A DNA stretch of 64,000 nt from Pelagovum sp. HNIBRBA483 (lineage in GTDB: Bacteria > Pseudomonadota > Alphaproteobacteria > Rhodobacterales > Rhodobacteraceae): assembly GCF_040931995.1 (NCBI RefSeq), contig NZ_CP162412.1:1550001-1614000 (forward strand), written 5' to 3'. Below are positions 7,765-15,805 of the stretch, in pieces; the stretch's first letter is position 1, and the number at the start of each line of letters is the position of its first letter. The position numbers were made by a program, and so were the translations under genes. The notes beneath the pieces are model-generated. The model did not search any database. It was not told where the DNA came from and was given only the letters and a program-made list of their open reading frames with translations.

Positions 7765-9812
7765 TTAAATCCGTCCCCTCAGTCTCCGTTACGTACGCCC
7801 GCAACGGTAGTTCTACGAAGTCCAACGAGCTTGGCATGCGGGCGATGCAAGAGCGTGCCTATGAAAAGAGGGGCGAGCAGTACCTGTTGATCAAGTCGCC
7901 GCCCGCCTCGGGCAAGAGCCGCGCCCTGATGTTCATCGCACTCGACAAGCTGCACAATCAAGGGCTCAAGCAGGCGATCGTCGTGGTTCCCGAGAAGTCG
8001 ATCGGGGCTAGCTTCAATGACGAACCGCTGAGCAAGTTTGGTTTTTGGGCCGATTGGAACGTCGAGCCGAAATGGAACCTCTGCAACTCGCCGGGTACAG
8101 ATGGTGGCAAGGTCAAGTCGGTAGGGGCCTTCCTTGAAAGCAGCGACAAGGTTCTGGTCTGCACCCACGCAACATTCCGGTTCACTGTTGAGAAGTTTGG
8201 GATCGAGGCGTTTGACGATCGGCTGATCGCAGTCGACGAGTTTCATCACGTCTCAGCTAGCGAAGACAGCATTCTCGGCACACAGTTGAACGAGTTCATT
8301 GCTCGGGACCGTGTGCACGTTGTTGCCATGACCGGAAGCTACTTCCGTGGTGACGCGGTGCCGATCCTGTTGCCCGAGAACGAGGCCAAGTTCGACACGA
8401 TCACCTACACCTACTACGAGCAGTTGAACGGCTACAAATACCTGAAAACACTCGATATCGGGTACTTCTTCTACGCGGGCTCGTATGCCGATGACATCCT
8501 CAAGGTTCTTGATCCAAATGAGAAAACCATCGTCCACATCCCGCACGTGAACTCGCGGGAAAGTACCAAGGATAAGTATCGAGAGGTAGAAGATATTATC
8601 GACGCGTTAGGTGATTGGCAGGGGACAGATGCAAAGACTGGCTTTCAACTCGTAAAGACGCGAGAAGGGCGAGTGATAAAGATTGCCGACCTAGTTGATG
8701 ACGCACCAGGAAAGCAGGCGAAGGTCTCGACAGCACTCAAAGACCCAAGTCACAAAAACGACCGCGATCATGTCGATATTATCATCGCTTTAGGCATGGC
8801 CAAAGAGGGCTTCGACTGGATTTGGTGTGAGCACGCTCTGACTGTGGGGTATCGGGCAAGCTTGGTGGAGATCGTGCAAATCATTGGCCGAGCAACTCGC
8901 GACGCAGAAGGCAAGACTCGCGCTCGCTTCACCAACCTAATAGCAGAACCCGATGCATCGGAGGCGATTGTTACTGAAGCCGTAAACGACACGCTGAAAG
9001 CCATCGCCGCAAGCTTGCTGATGGAACAGGTTCTCACCCCACGCTTTAATTTCGCGCCCAAGACACCCAATAGTGGACCTGTGGAGGGTTTCGACTATGG
9101 CGAAGGTGGCTACGATCCTGAGAAAGAGAATGTCGGCTTCAATGAGAAAAGTGGACAGCTTCAGATCGAGATCAAAGGGTTGGCACAGCCGAAAAGCAAG
9201 GAAGCAGAACGTATCTGCAAGGAAGACTTGAACGAGGTGATCACGGCCTTCGTGCAAGACAAAACGGCCATCGAACGGGGGTTGTTTGACGAAGAACTTG
9301 TTCCAGAAGAGCTTACGCAAGTTCGTATGGGCAAGATCGTCGGCGCAAAATTTCCCGAGCTTGATGCGGAGGACCAGGAGGCCGTGCGTCAACATGCGAT
9401 TGCGGCGCTCAACCTTACGCAAAAAGCAAAAGAGGTTGCGCTCTCAGCTAGCGATGATGATGCGCAAGTCAGCGGAAACACTGCTCTGATCGACGGCGTG
9501 CGCAAATTTGCCATGGATGTGCGCGAGCTCGATATTGACCTAATCGATCGGATCAATCCTTTCGGAGGGGCGTACTCGATCCTCGCAAAAACGATGAGCG
9601 AGGAAAGCTTGAAGCAGGTTGCGGCAGTGATTTCCGCCAAGAAGGTGCAGCTTGCACCGGAGGAAGCGCGGGACTTGGCGCGGCGAGCCGTGAAATTCAA
9701 GCAAGAGCGTGGGCGACTGCCCTCAATCACGTCGCCGGACGCTTGGGAGAAGAAGATGGCCGAGGGAGTGGCCTATCTCGCTCGCATGAAGCAGCAGGCA
9801 TCCAATGGCTAG
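7761..9812 (+). CDS. SF2 DEAD/DEAH-type helicase of the defence operon
   Basis: A 683-aa superfamily 2 ATPase. Walker A is PPASGKS (47-53), motif II is DEFH (159-162), motif III lies in MTGSYF (190-195), motif V in LGMAKEGFDW and motif VI is QIIGRATR (373-380). This layout resembles the translocating subunit of type I/III restriction enzymes and related defence helicases. The C-terminal 300 residues are helical and probably contact partners; no nuclease motif is seen there. It overlaps the 71-aa gene by four bases and the nuclease gene by eight. The likely role is ATP-driven translocation or unwinding on foreign DNA to feed the nuclease. Confidence 0.85.
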   Translation: MIKSVPSVSVTYARNGSSTKSNELGMRAMQERAYEKRGEQYLLIKSPPASGKSRALMFIALDKLHNQGLKQAIVVVPEKSIGASFNDEPLSKFGFWADWNVEPKWNLCNSPGTDGGKVKSVGAFLESSDKVLVCTHATFRFTVEKFGIEAFDDRLIAVDEFHHVSASEDSILGTQLNEFIARDRVHVVAMTGSYFRGDAVPILLPENEAKFDTITYTYYEQLNGYKYLKTLDIGYFFYAGSYADDILKVLDPNEKTIVHIPHVNSRESTKDKYREVEDIIDALGDWQGTDAKTGFQLVKTREGRVIKIADLVDDAPGKQAKVSTALKDPSHKNDRDHVDIIIALGMAKEGFDWIWCEHALTVGYRASLVEIVQIIGRATRDAEGKTRARFTNLIAEPDASEAIVTEAVNDTLKAIAASLLMEQVLTPRFNFAPKTPNSGPVEGFDYGEGGYDPEKENVGFNEKSGQLQIEIKGLAQPKSKEAERICKEDLNEVITAFVQDKTAIERGLFDEELVPEELTQVRMGKIVGAKFPELDAEDQEAVRQHAIAALNLTQKAKEVALSASDDDAQVSGNTALIDGVRKFAMDVRELDIDLIDRINPFGGAYSILAKTMSEESLKQVAAVISAKKVQLAPEEARDLARRAVKFKQERGRLPSITSPDAWEKKMAEGVAYLARMKQQASNG

Positions 9813-11001
9813 AGAGTTCACGGAAGATGATGATGCTCTGTTGGCCGAACTGGGCGTTGAGGTTGAAGTAGAGAAGGCAGCGAGCCGAACTCCGCGCGAA
9901 GAGCGCATCATTGCGGGCTTTGAAGAGATACAACGCTTCACGGAGGAAAACGGTCGAGCGCCACAGCACGGAGAGGATCGCGACATCTTCGAACGCATCT
10001 ATGCGGTCCGATTGGATCGCATTCGTGAGCTTCCTGAATTTCGAGAACTCGTTGAGCCACTGGATCATCAAGGGCTTCTGGCTGGTGCTGCCAAAGCTGA
10101 CTTTGACGATGTGGAAGAGCTCGACGATGACGCACTGCTTGCAGAACTCGGGATCGAAGCCGAAGTCCCACCGATAACAGAGTTGAAACACGTTCGCTCA
10201 AGCGCAGAGAAGAAAGCCGCTGAAGAAGTAGCAAATCGGCAAATGTGTGAGGATTTCGCAAAGTTTAAACCCTTGTTCGAGCAAGTTCAGAAGGAACTTG
10301 ACACCGGGCTTCGAGAGACGAGACCTTTCGAGATGAAGGCCGAGATAGAGAAGGGCCGCTTCTTCATTGTTGGAGGCCAAAAAGCCTACGTTGCTGAGAA
10401 AGGTGATACTACCATCACTGACCAAGGTCGTACCGACGCACGTCTTCGCGTGATCTTCGACAATGGCACTGAGAGCAACATGCTTATGCGATCACTTCAG
10501 CGGGCGCTCAACAAGGATGATGCGGGAAGGCGGATTATGGAACCGACCGCTGGCCCGCTTTTTTCCGATCAGACGATCGACGGGGATGAGGCAAGCGGGT
10601 CAATCTATGTTCTTCGCAGCAAGTCCGATCACCCACTTGTCGCTCAGAACCGAGAGCTAGTTCACAAGATAGGCGTAACAAATCTGAGCGTGGAGAAGCG
10701 TATTGCTGGAGCGCGCCTTCAGCCAACCTTCTTGATGGCAAATGTCGAAATTGTCGCGACCTATGAGCTCTACAATATCAACCGCACAAAGCTCGAGAAC
10801 ATGATCCATCGCATCTTCGAACCAGGGCGTCTTGAGATTAGAATCAAGGATCGGTTTGGACGCCCGATTGTGCCGCGCGAGTGGTTTCTAGTTCCGCTAT
10901 TTGTGATCCAAGAAGCCGTGGAGCGCATCAAGGACGGGACTATTGCAGAATACCGTTACGAACCATCCGAAGCCAAATTAATAAAGCGCTCCAAAATCTA
11001 G
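9805..11001 (+). CDS. GIY-YIG (T5orf172-like) nuclease of the defence operon
   Basis: A 398-aa protein whose C-terminal third is a GIY-YIG-type nuclease. GSIYVL (265-270) and HKIGVT (287-292) stand for the two signature strands, Arg299 and Glu331 are the expected catalytic residues, and REWF closes the domain. The N-terminal half carries the same acidic motif twice: DDDALLAELGVEVEV (8-22) and DDDALLAELGIEAEV (107-121), separated by helical sequence. This duplicated motif is a good candidate for docking to the helicase. The gene starts inside the helicase gene. Its stop codon coincides with the left edge of an insertion sequence, which leaves the protein unchanged. Confidence 0.82.
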   Translation: MAREFTEDDDALLAELGVEVEVEKAASRTPREERIIAGFEEIQRFTEENGRAPQHGEDRDIFERIYAVRLDRIRELPEFRELVEPLDHQGLLAGAAKADFDDVEELDDDALLAELGIEAEVPPITELKHVRSSAEKKAAEEVANRQMCEDFAKFKPLFEQVQKELDTGLRETRPFEMKAEIEKGRFFIVGGQKAYVAEKGDTTITDQGRTDARLRVIFDNGTESNMLMRSLQRALNKDDAGRRIMEPTAGPLFSDQTIDGDEASGSIYVLRSKSDHPLVAQNRELVHKIGVTNLSVEKRIAGARLQPTFLMANVEIVATYELYNINRTKLENMIHRIFEPGRLEIRIKDRFGRPIVPREWFLVPLFVIQEAVERIKDGTIAEYRYEPSEAKLIKRSKI

Positions 11002-11834
11002 GGTCAGGATGCATTGATTTCCTGCGCGCTGCATGATTCATGGCTTCGAAAACGGAGCTGTGACATGGGCAATTTTTTCTGGCTGACCGACGCACAGATG
11101 GCGGGTCTGAAACCCTACTTTCCAAAGTCGCACGGTTGGCCAAGGGCCGACGGCGGGCGGATTCTGAGCGGGATAATTTCATCAACCGCAATGGGTTAAG
11201 GTTGCGCGATGCTCCTGAAGCCTACGGCCCACACAACACGCTTTATAGCGATTTGAAGCGGTGGAGCGAAAAGGGCATATTCGCGCGGATTATGTTGGGG
11301 CTGGCTGCCGATCACGGCGAACAGAAAATAGTCATGATCGACGCGACCTACCTGAAGGCACATCGAACAGCGACCAGCATGGCCGCAAAAAAAGGGGGGG
11401 CGTGGTCGCCTGATTGGCTGGACCAAAGGTGGTATGAACACCAAGCTTCACGCCATCTGACAACAGTCCGGGACGCCCGCTCGACCGCTTCGTCACCGCC
11501 GGACAGGTCAGTGACTATATCGGTACACGGGCATTGCTAGGCGGTTTACCAAAGGTCGAATGGCTGCTCGGAGACCGAGGCTACGACGCCGACTAGTTCC
11601 GAGATGCGTTGAAAGACACAGGGATACGCGCCTCCATCCCTGGACTAAAACAGCGCAAGAAGACCGTGAAATACGACAAGCGCCGATACAAACGGCGCAA
11701 CCGCATTGAGATCATGTTCGGCAGGCTCAATGAATGGAGACGCGTGGCAACCCGCTATGATAGGTGTCCCAAGGCCTTCCTCTCGGGCATCGCGCTCGCA
11801 GCCGTCGTCATCTTCTGGTTATGAATCCTGACCC
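11001..11834. mobile_element. IS5-family insertion sequence, degenerate
   Basis: An 834-bp insertion with terminal inverted repeats, GGGTCAGGATGCAT on the left and GGGTCAGGATTCAT on the complementary right end. It is flanked by a TA duplication (10999-11000 and 11835-11836), as expected for the IS427 group. The transposase inside is broken, so the copy cannot move by itself. The target TA is part of the TAG stop of the nuclease gene, and both the IS and the original flank supply the following G. Confidence 0.88.
11065..11824 (+). pseudogene. IS5-family transposase, broken
   Basis: The reading frame of an IS427-group DDE transposase is split by at least three frameshifts: near 11178, near the A/G run at 11386-11400, and near 11460. 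An in-frame TAG at about 11594 adds a nonsense mutation where tryptophan is expected. Recognisable pieces are FINRNGLR, the first Asp in MIDATYLKAH, the second Asp in LLGDRGYDAD and the Glu in RNRIEIMFGRLNEW with the following RYDR. The protein should be about 250 aa. The amount of decay means the insertion is not recent. Confidence 0.9.
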
Positions 11835-11836
11835 TA

Positions 11837-12094
11837 GGGGGCATTTGCGGCCTGGCGGGCTGCTGGAAGAGTGGGGATCAATCAGTTTGGAATTTCACAG
11901 GCTCCCTATTACCGAATTGTAGCCTCCGCTTAATCGACAGATGTCCCGTCGTCGGGATATTTGAATAGATAGTAAAAGTAGCCTCTGGTAGGGGGGCTAC
12001 TTAAGCGTGATAGGTCCGGCAGCACGTACTTTGGTCCTTTCAGATAATGAGCGAGAGAGCTGCGAGAGGTTGCTCTCCGACGTTGCTGCCAGAA
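11837..12094. other. Intergenic region after the insertion sequence
   Basis: No gene is supported here. A small inverted repeat TCCCG/CGGGA lies near 11944-11956, and a hairpin pairing GTAGCC with GGCTAC lies at about 11979-12001. On the reverse strand the frame of the small gene at 12131-12295 continues past its stop into this DNA with a segment that resembles the end of the neighbouring 82-aa protein. Confidence 0.4.
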
Positions 12095-12123
12095 CTTCTG
12101 GTCCTCCGGCGCTTCGCTTGGCG
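12095..12123. repeat. 29-bp direct repeat, copy A
   Basis: These 29 bases match 12497-12525 with three mismatches, in the same orientation. On the reverse strand this copy would encode PSEAPEDQK directly after the stop of the 54-aa gene, whereas copy B encodes PSEVPEDQK inside the 82-aa gene. This indicates a past duplication between the two small genes and a truncation of one of them. Confidence 0.7.
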
Positions 12124-12130
12124 TGGATAT

Positions 12131-12295
12131 CTACTTCTTTTGGGTCTGGCTGGGATAGTCGCGCATTGGAAGCACCTGTCCTTCCTCATCAGCGTCTAAC
12201 TCTTCCATCGCGTCCCAATCGATCTCCGCCAGCCATTGCTTTGCTCGTTTGGACAAGTTTTCTTGCGGCGATTGCGTAGTCCGGCGCTTAGTCAT
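12131..12295 (-). CDS. 54-aa small protein, third gene of mini-operon
   Basis: An unrecognised, highly charged small protein (LSKRAKQWLAEIDWDAMEEL in the middle). The ATG at 12295 is preceded by AAAGGATATCCTG, a reasonable ribosome site, and is preferred over the upstream in-frame ATG at 12346. After its stop the frame stays open and encodes a PSEAPEDQK segment like that of the 82-aa neighbour, so the present stop may have shortened a longer ancestor. The pattern of tiny coupled genes could suit a toxin-antitoxin or regulatory unit, but no family match is claimed. Confidence 0.5.
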   Translation of the reverse strand: MTKRRTTQSPQENLSKRAKQWLAEIDWDAMEELDADEEGQVLPMRDYPSQTQKK

Positions 12296-12320
12296 CAGGA
12301 TATCCTTTGCGTTCTGGTAC

Positions 12321-12443
12321 TTAAAGTGTGATCCACATTGCCTCATTAAGGCTCTTGACCGCTGCTAGGTCTTTGATGCTGTTCTCGAACGGGGTAACGT
12401 GCTCTCCGGCCTCGATCTTTAGAGCGATGTATTTAGCGGACAA
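12321..12443 (-). CDS. 40-aa small ORF, second gene of mini-operon
   Basis: This short frame opens with TTG two bases after the stop of the 82-aa gene and ends with TAA. The peptide (start LSAKYIALKIEAGEHVTPFE, end LNEAMWITL) has a protein-like composition. The spacing suggests translational coupling, though no separate ribosome site is visible. It could also be a decayed part of a larger gene. The family is unknown. Confidence 0.35.
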   Translation of the reverse strand: MSAKYIALKIEAGEHVTPFENSIKDLAAVKSLNEAMWITL

Positions 12444-12445
12444 CT

Positions 12446-12694
12446 TTACTTTTTGAACTGTTGGAGGATTGCCCTTGCGCTTTTTGGCAATCTGATCTTC
12501 TGGTCCTCCGGCACTTCACTGGGCGAGAAGATCTTCTCCTGATTGTCGTGAGAGGCGAGGTTCCCTTCCTTGCGCTTCTGAGCCAGAGCCACTAGGCCAT
12601 CGATGAAGTCTGTCATCAACTCTTCCGGCACCTGACTGACTATCGATTGCTCCGTTTCTTCCTGCATCGGAGAGTGCTTCTTGGATTTACTCAT
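12446..12694 (-). CDS. 82-aa small protein, first gene of mini-operon
   Basis: An unrecognised acidic/basic mixed protein without a membrane segment. The start at 12694 is preceded by AAAGG on the reverse strand. The middle is helical (ELMTDFIDGLVALAQKRKEG) and the C-terminus holds PSEVPEDQK followed by a basic tail. The next small frame follows after two bases. No DNA-binding motif or catalytic residues are evident. Confidence 0.55.
   Translation of the reverse strand: MSKSKKHSPMQEETEQSIVSQVPEELMTDFIDGLVALAQKRKEGNLASHDNQEKIFSPSEVPEDQKIRLPKSARAILQQFKK
12497..12525. repeat. 29-bp direct repeat, copy B
   Basis: This copy is partner to 12095-12123 (26 of 29 bases identical). It lies inside the 82-aa reverse-strand gene and encodes its PSEVPEDQK segment. 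Confidence 0.7.
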
Positions 12695-13159
12695 TCGAGA
12701 TACCTTTGTTCAGTGCTAGTTCGCTTGCTGCGTCTTGATAGTCGTTAGCTGCTCTTCTTCAGGGCGCGACACCCAGGTGGGGGAGGATACGCTTGATAGT
12801 ATCCTACAAAAATGCCTTTAGGCAATTTATGTTAGCGTTTGGTTGGAGCGAAGTGTCAACGAGGGTTCCTTGGTGAGGCGTTCTAATACCCGCTCGAAAA
12901 CTGTGAAAATAAAGTTGAGTTCGTTTGTGCCGGCAGGAGCCTTAACTTGACCTTCGAGTTTCTTTGGCACAGCGTTTGAGGTCAACCTAATTTTTGGCAC
13001 GATCATTCAGGTGTTTCATCTGCAAGTTTACAGGGTCTTGTGCACATACTTGGGCTTAGTTGTTCCATTGGAAATCGAAATGTATTTGATAATCAACCAG
13101 TTCGTGTCACACGATAAGTTAACGCAACCGACTACATCACCACTGCTCAAAGGGGCGAC
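12695..13159. other. Intergenic region with two inverted repeats
   Basis: No gene can be supported here. An inverted repeat GGATAC/GTATCC at 12785-12804 lies about 90 bp upstream of the reverse-strand mini-operon and could be an operator. Next to it, GCCT/AGGC (12814-12823), read on the reverse strand, is followed by TTTTT and looks like a weak terminator. The region is AT-rich towards the forward gene at 13160. Confidence 0.4.
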
Positions 13160-13795
13160 ATGCTGTTAGTCAAGAAATTCCCGATGCTTCTAGGTTTGTC
13201 GTTGAGCGGTCCATTGATTGTAATGGCTGATGAGTTTCAGGTTCCCTACAACGATTTCCTGGCCCAAACTGAAATCTCAGTAGCCGCTTTGGCGGTCCTA
13301 GAAGACTACAGGATCAAGGGCTGTGAGCAGAATGATGGCGTCAGGGGGTATCGTCCGAATATTGATTACGTTCCGGAGTTTATGCTGGTGCAAGATAGCT
13401 ATCGCCGTGTTGAATTAACGACCGATGGCGTTAGCGCAGAGTTTATTCAGTCGAGCGGCATGAAGTGTGGCCATCTATATCTAGAGTACTGTGGCTCAGG
13501 AGGCTGCCAGAGCCAGATCGTCGTTGACGACAAGGTTTATCCGATTAGCGGGCAGCCGTTCCTGCTGGTGCCGGAACCGTCTTATGAAAGCGCGTCTGAG
13601 AACCCTCTCAGTGCGATAATTGCATGGTGGGGGTATGGGGGATCATGCAGGACGCAAGAAGTTGAGGAAACCGACCCAATTCAGATAACTAACTCAGCCA
13701 GCTGTTTATTGACTGCTCAGTATGACCATCAGCTAAACAGGCTTGTGTTCCAGCATGATTACAATCAATGGCCAACAGGTCTTGATAAGCAATGA
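13160..13795 (+). CDS. Putative exported protein with conserved cysteines
   Basis: A 211-aa protein of unknown family. The first 23 residues look like a signal peptide (basic start, hydrophobic LLGLSLSGPLIVMA, cleavage before DEFQ), so it is probably periplasmic. The mature part has several cysteines (GCEQNDG, MKCGHLYLEYCGSGGCQS, GGSCR, SCLL) that could form disulfides. An AAAGGGG ribosome site precedes the ATG. It stands alone at the right side of the element and may be cargo for host physiology. Confidence 0.65.
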   Translation: MLLVKKFPMLLGLSLSGPLIVMADEFQVPYNDFLAQTEISVAALAVLEDYRIKGCEQNDGVRGYRPNIDYVPEFMLVQDSYRRVELTTDGVSAEFIQSSGMKCGHLYLEYCGSGGCQSQIVVDDKVYPISGQPFLLVPEPSYESASENPLSAIIAWWGYGGSCRTQEVEETDPIQITNSASCLLTAQYDHQLNRLVFQHDYNQWPTGLDKQ

Positions 13796-14588
13796 TTGTG
13801 GACCCTGGAGCGCGGGATACATCCCGAGGATCGCTCCTGATCGAAACAATGGAACTCTGAAAGAGCAAAGAAAGTTGCGACACTCACAATAAGCTTACGT
13901 TTGAGCCCTAATCTTGGCGATTAGAGGCCGCGAGCCGTATTGATAGCCGTTCCCAGGCAATTTGAGATTTACATAAGAGTTTGCAGGGTCTTTCTTCTTT
14001 ACCCCTTGCCGTAGTTCGTTGGTACAACGCCGTTCAAGGGTATAAGCTTAATGCGTCCTCATATTTTCTAGAACGTCCTCTGTTAATAAGCACCTAGGCT
14101 CCGGAAATGGTTCTTGATGAGCACGCTCGCTCCGTCGATCCCATAGCGGTAAGAGCATCAACATGATCGCTTCGGCATTAGTGCTTCAGCCGCAGTCAAG
14201 CTTATCCCCTACAATGTCCTCAGCGCGCGACTGTTTCATATCTTTGAGGGAGTTTCTCAAAGAGGGGTTCCCCGAAACAAGTTCGTCGGTCAGCAGCACT
14301 ACCATTTGAAAAGAGCCGGACGTTGTGCAGCCATGGTGCAAGCTTCAGTTCTCGTGAACCCCGCGGGTGAGTTCTTCCTCTGGCTAATAGTGGTTGGAAG
14401 TTGGCATCACGACACCTTAAAAATCGTAATCTGCTTAACACTAGCCCTAACATTTGCGTTTAGCTGAACGAGCTTCGTACCTTTTGGGAAAAAATGCGAG
14501 GGCAAGACAAGTTTCAGCAAGACTTTACCGAATTTTTGCCCCCCCCTTATCTAGAATAACCGCATCAACGTTTTTTCATGGTCAGCTG
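13796..14588. other. Gene-free right part of the element
   Basis: About 0.8 kb with no supportable gene. The frames crossing it lack start signals and protein-like composition. The clearest structure is an inverted repeat CTTTGAG/CTCAAAG at about 14243-14263. A C-rich run near 14538-14547 resembles an inverted, imperfect copy of the arm-site motif. The region may be decayed cargo or recombination spacer. Confidence 0.45.
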
Positions 14589-14608
14589 TGGGGCCAGGTG
14601 TGGGGTCA
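14589..14608. repeat. Two 12-bp-spaced repeats, candidate right arm sites
   Basis: TGGGGCCA starts at 14589 and TGGGGTCA at 14601, exactly 12 bp apart and about 55 bp inside the right core. They match the three repeats at 224-259 in sequence and spacing, which supports a role as integrase arm-binding sites. Confidence 0.55.
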
Positions 14609-14660
14609 GAGTTTGTTAATTTTCATAAGTTATTGGTATTAAATATTATTTAAGAAATTT

Positions 14661-14675
14661 GTGGCGGAGAGACAG
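14661..14675. repeat. Right attachment core inside tRNA-Ser
   Basis: This copy of the 15-bp core encodes the 3' end of the tRNA acceptor stem, including CCA. Because the tRNA remains complete, the element restores the gene when it integrates. Confidence 0.88.
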
Positions 14676-14751
14676 GGATTCGAACCCTGGGTGGGCTTGC
14701 ACCCACAACGGTTTTCGAGACCGCCCCGTTCGACCACTCCGGCACCTCTCC
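14662..14751 (-). tRNA. tRNA-Ser (anticodon CGA)
   Basis: A 90-nt type II tRNA read on the reverse strand. The acceptor stem GGAGAGG pairs with TCTCTCC, the anticodon loop is CTCGAAA (anticodon CGA, codon UCG), a long variable arm follows, the T-loop has GGTTCGAATCC, and CCA is encoded. It is the integration target of the element. Confidence 0.95.
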
Positions 14752-14900
14752 GCGGGGGTCTTGGCGGCGTTTAATGCGTGACGGTGAGAGGCGCAAGAGG
14801 CAAATCGGGGAATATTTGACTGCCGATTGATCACGCTCTGGTTAACAGGGTTGGAACTGCGCGGGCCGCGCCCTATCCTGAAAGAGTGACGCAAGATTTC

Positions 14901-15764
14901 ATGGAAAAAAGGGCGATGATCATGATGGCATGGCGCGGGATGGCCTTTGGAGTGACGATAGCAGTCGCCTCGCTAACGGGCGGAGTGGCACAGGCGGCGG
15001 GGCACGGCGACGATATCGATGCTTTGAGCGCGGCGCTTTTGTTGCCTGAGATGGTGGATGTGATGCAGGAGGAGGGGCGCTCCTTCGGCACGCAGATCGG
15101 CGCGGATATGTTGGGCGACCGCGCAGGCGCGCGGTGGGAGAAGCTCGTTGCGGGGATTTATGACGCGGACTGGATGTATGCGCGCGTGATCGACACGCTC
15201 AGCGCGGAATTGAGCGCTGATGAGGCACAGGCGATTACGGCCTTTTTCACCACCGAACCCGGGCTGACGATCGTGGGGCTCGAGCTATCGGCGCGGCGGG
15301 CCATGCTGGACGAGGCCATTGACGAGATGGCGATCGAAGCTGCCGCGCTTGCGGCCGCAGATGAAACACCGCGCTTCAAGCAACTGGAATCCTATGTGGA
15401 GGCCAATGATCTGGTCGAACAGAATGTGGTCGGGGCGCTGAACTCCAACTATGCTTTCTTTATCGGCTTGCTGAACGGTGGCGCATTTGCCGGCGGGATG
15501 AGCGAGGACCAGATCTTGCAGGATGTTTGGGCGCAAGAGCCAGAGATCCGCGACAGCACGGAGGAATGGATTTATTCCTTCCTCAATCTGGCATATCAGC
15601 CGCTGAGCGATGCGGAACTGGAGACTTATATCGCGTTCTCAGAGACAGAGACGGGCAGGGCGTTTAACGCTGCGCTGTTCGCCGCGTTTGACCCGCTCTT
15701 CGAGGAGATCAGCATGCGGTTGGGATATGGTGCCGCGCAGATGATGCAAAGCTCCGATCTGTAA
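14901..15764 (+). CDS. DUF2059-type exported protein
   Basis: A protein of about 287 aa with an N-terminal signal peptide (hydrophobic GVTIAVASLTGGVAQA, probable cleavage before AGHGDD) and an all-helical body. Two segments resemble the DUF2059 fold: AQAITAFFTTEPG and LETYIAFSETETG are the typical FFxTxxG-type repeats. The protein is probably periplasmic; the function is unknown. The start is uncertain: GTG 14886, ATG 14901, ATG 14916 and ATG 14922 are all in frame without a decisive ribosome site. It is the first chromosomal gene after the tRNA. Confidence 0.75.
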   Translation: MEKRAMIMMAWRGMAFGVTIAVASLTGGVAQAAGHGDDIDALSAALLLPEMVDVMQEEGRSFGTQIGADMLGDRAGARWEKLVAGIYDADWMYARVIDTLSAELSADEAQAITAFFTTEPGLTIVGLELSARRAMLDEAIDEMAIEAAALAAADETPRFKQLESYVEANDLVEQNVVGALNSNYAFFIGLLNGGAFAGGMSEDQILQDVWAQEPEIRDSTEEWIYSFLNLAYQPLSDAELETYIAFSETETGRAFNAALFAAFDPLFEEISMRLGYGAAQMMQSSDL

Positions 15765-15776
15765 GCCGCGCAGGCT

Positions 15777-15805
15777 TGACAAGGGGGCGGTTCGTACTCA
15801 TAAGG
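15777..15805 (+). promoter_or_regulatory. Probable sigma-70 promoter of rplU-rpmA
   Basis: TTGACA at 15777-15782 is followed, 17 bases on, by CATAAG at 15800-15805. The -35 box is perfect and the -10 box is weak. A long leader of about 130 bases separates it from rplU. Confidence 0.55.

Larger units (their letters stand above)
89..14675. mobile_element. Integrative element in the 3' end of tRNA-Ser(CGA)
   Basis: The element is bounded by a 15-bp direct repeat (GTGGCGGAGAGACAG) whose right copy is the 3' end of an intact tRNA-Ser gene. A P4-type integrase gene reads inward from the left end. Cargo comprises AlpA-like regulators, a primase/helicase pair, a four-gene methyltransferase/helicase/nuclease operon, a dead IS5-family copy and several small genes. 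Base composition is visibly less GC-rich than the chromosome to the right. No conjugation, capsid or tail genes are present, so transfer would need help from another element, as with P4-like satellites or mobilisable islands. This is a firm call for integration and an inference for the mode of spread. Confidence 0.9.

Noticed and set aside
12695-12780. C-terminal piece of another reverse-strand gene (ending PEEEQLTTIKTQQAN)
   Set aside because: The frame is closed by a stop upstream and has no start codon in between.
14220-14453. 77-codon open frame on the reverse strand
   Set aside because: No ribosome site, composition not protein-like, and no family features.
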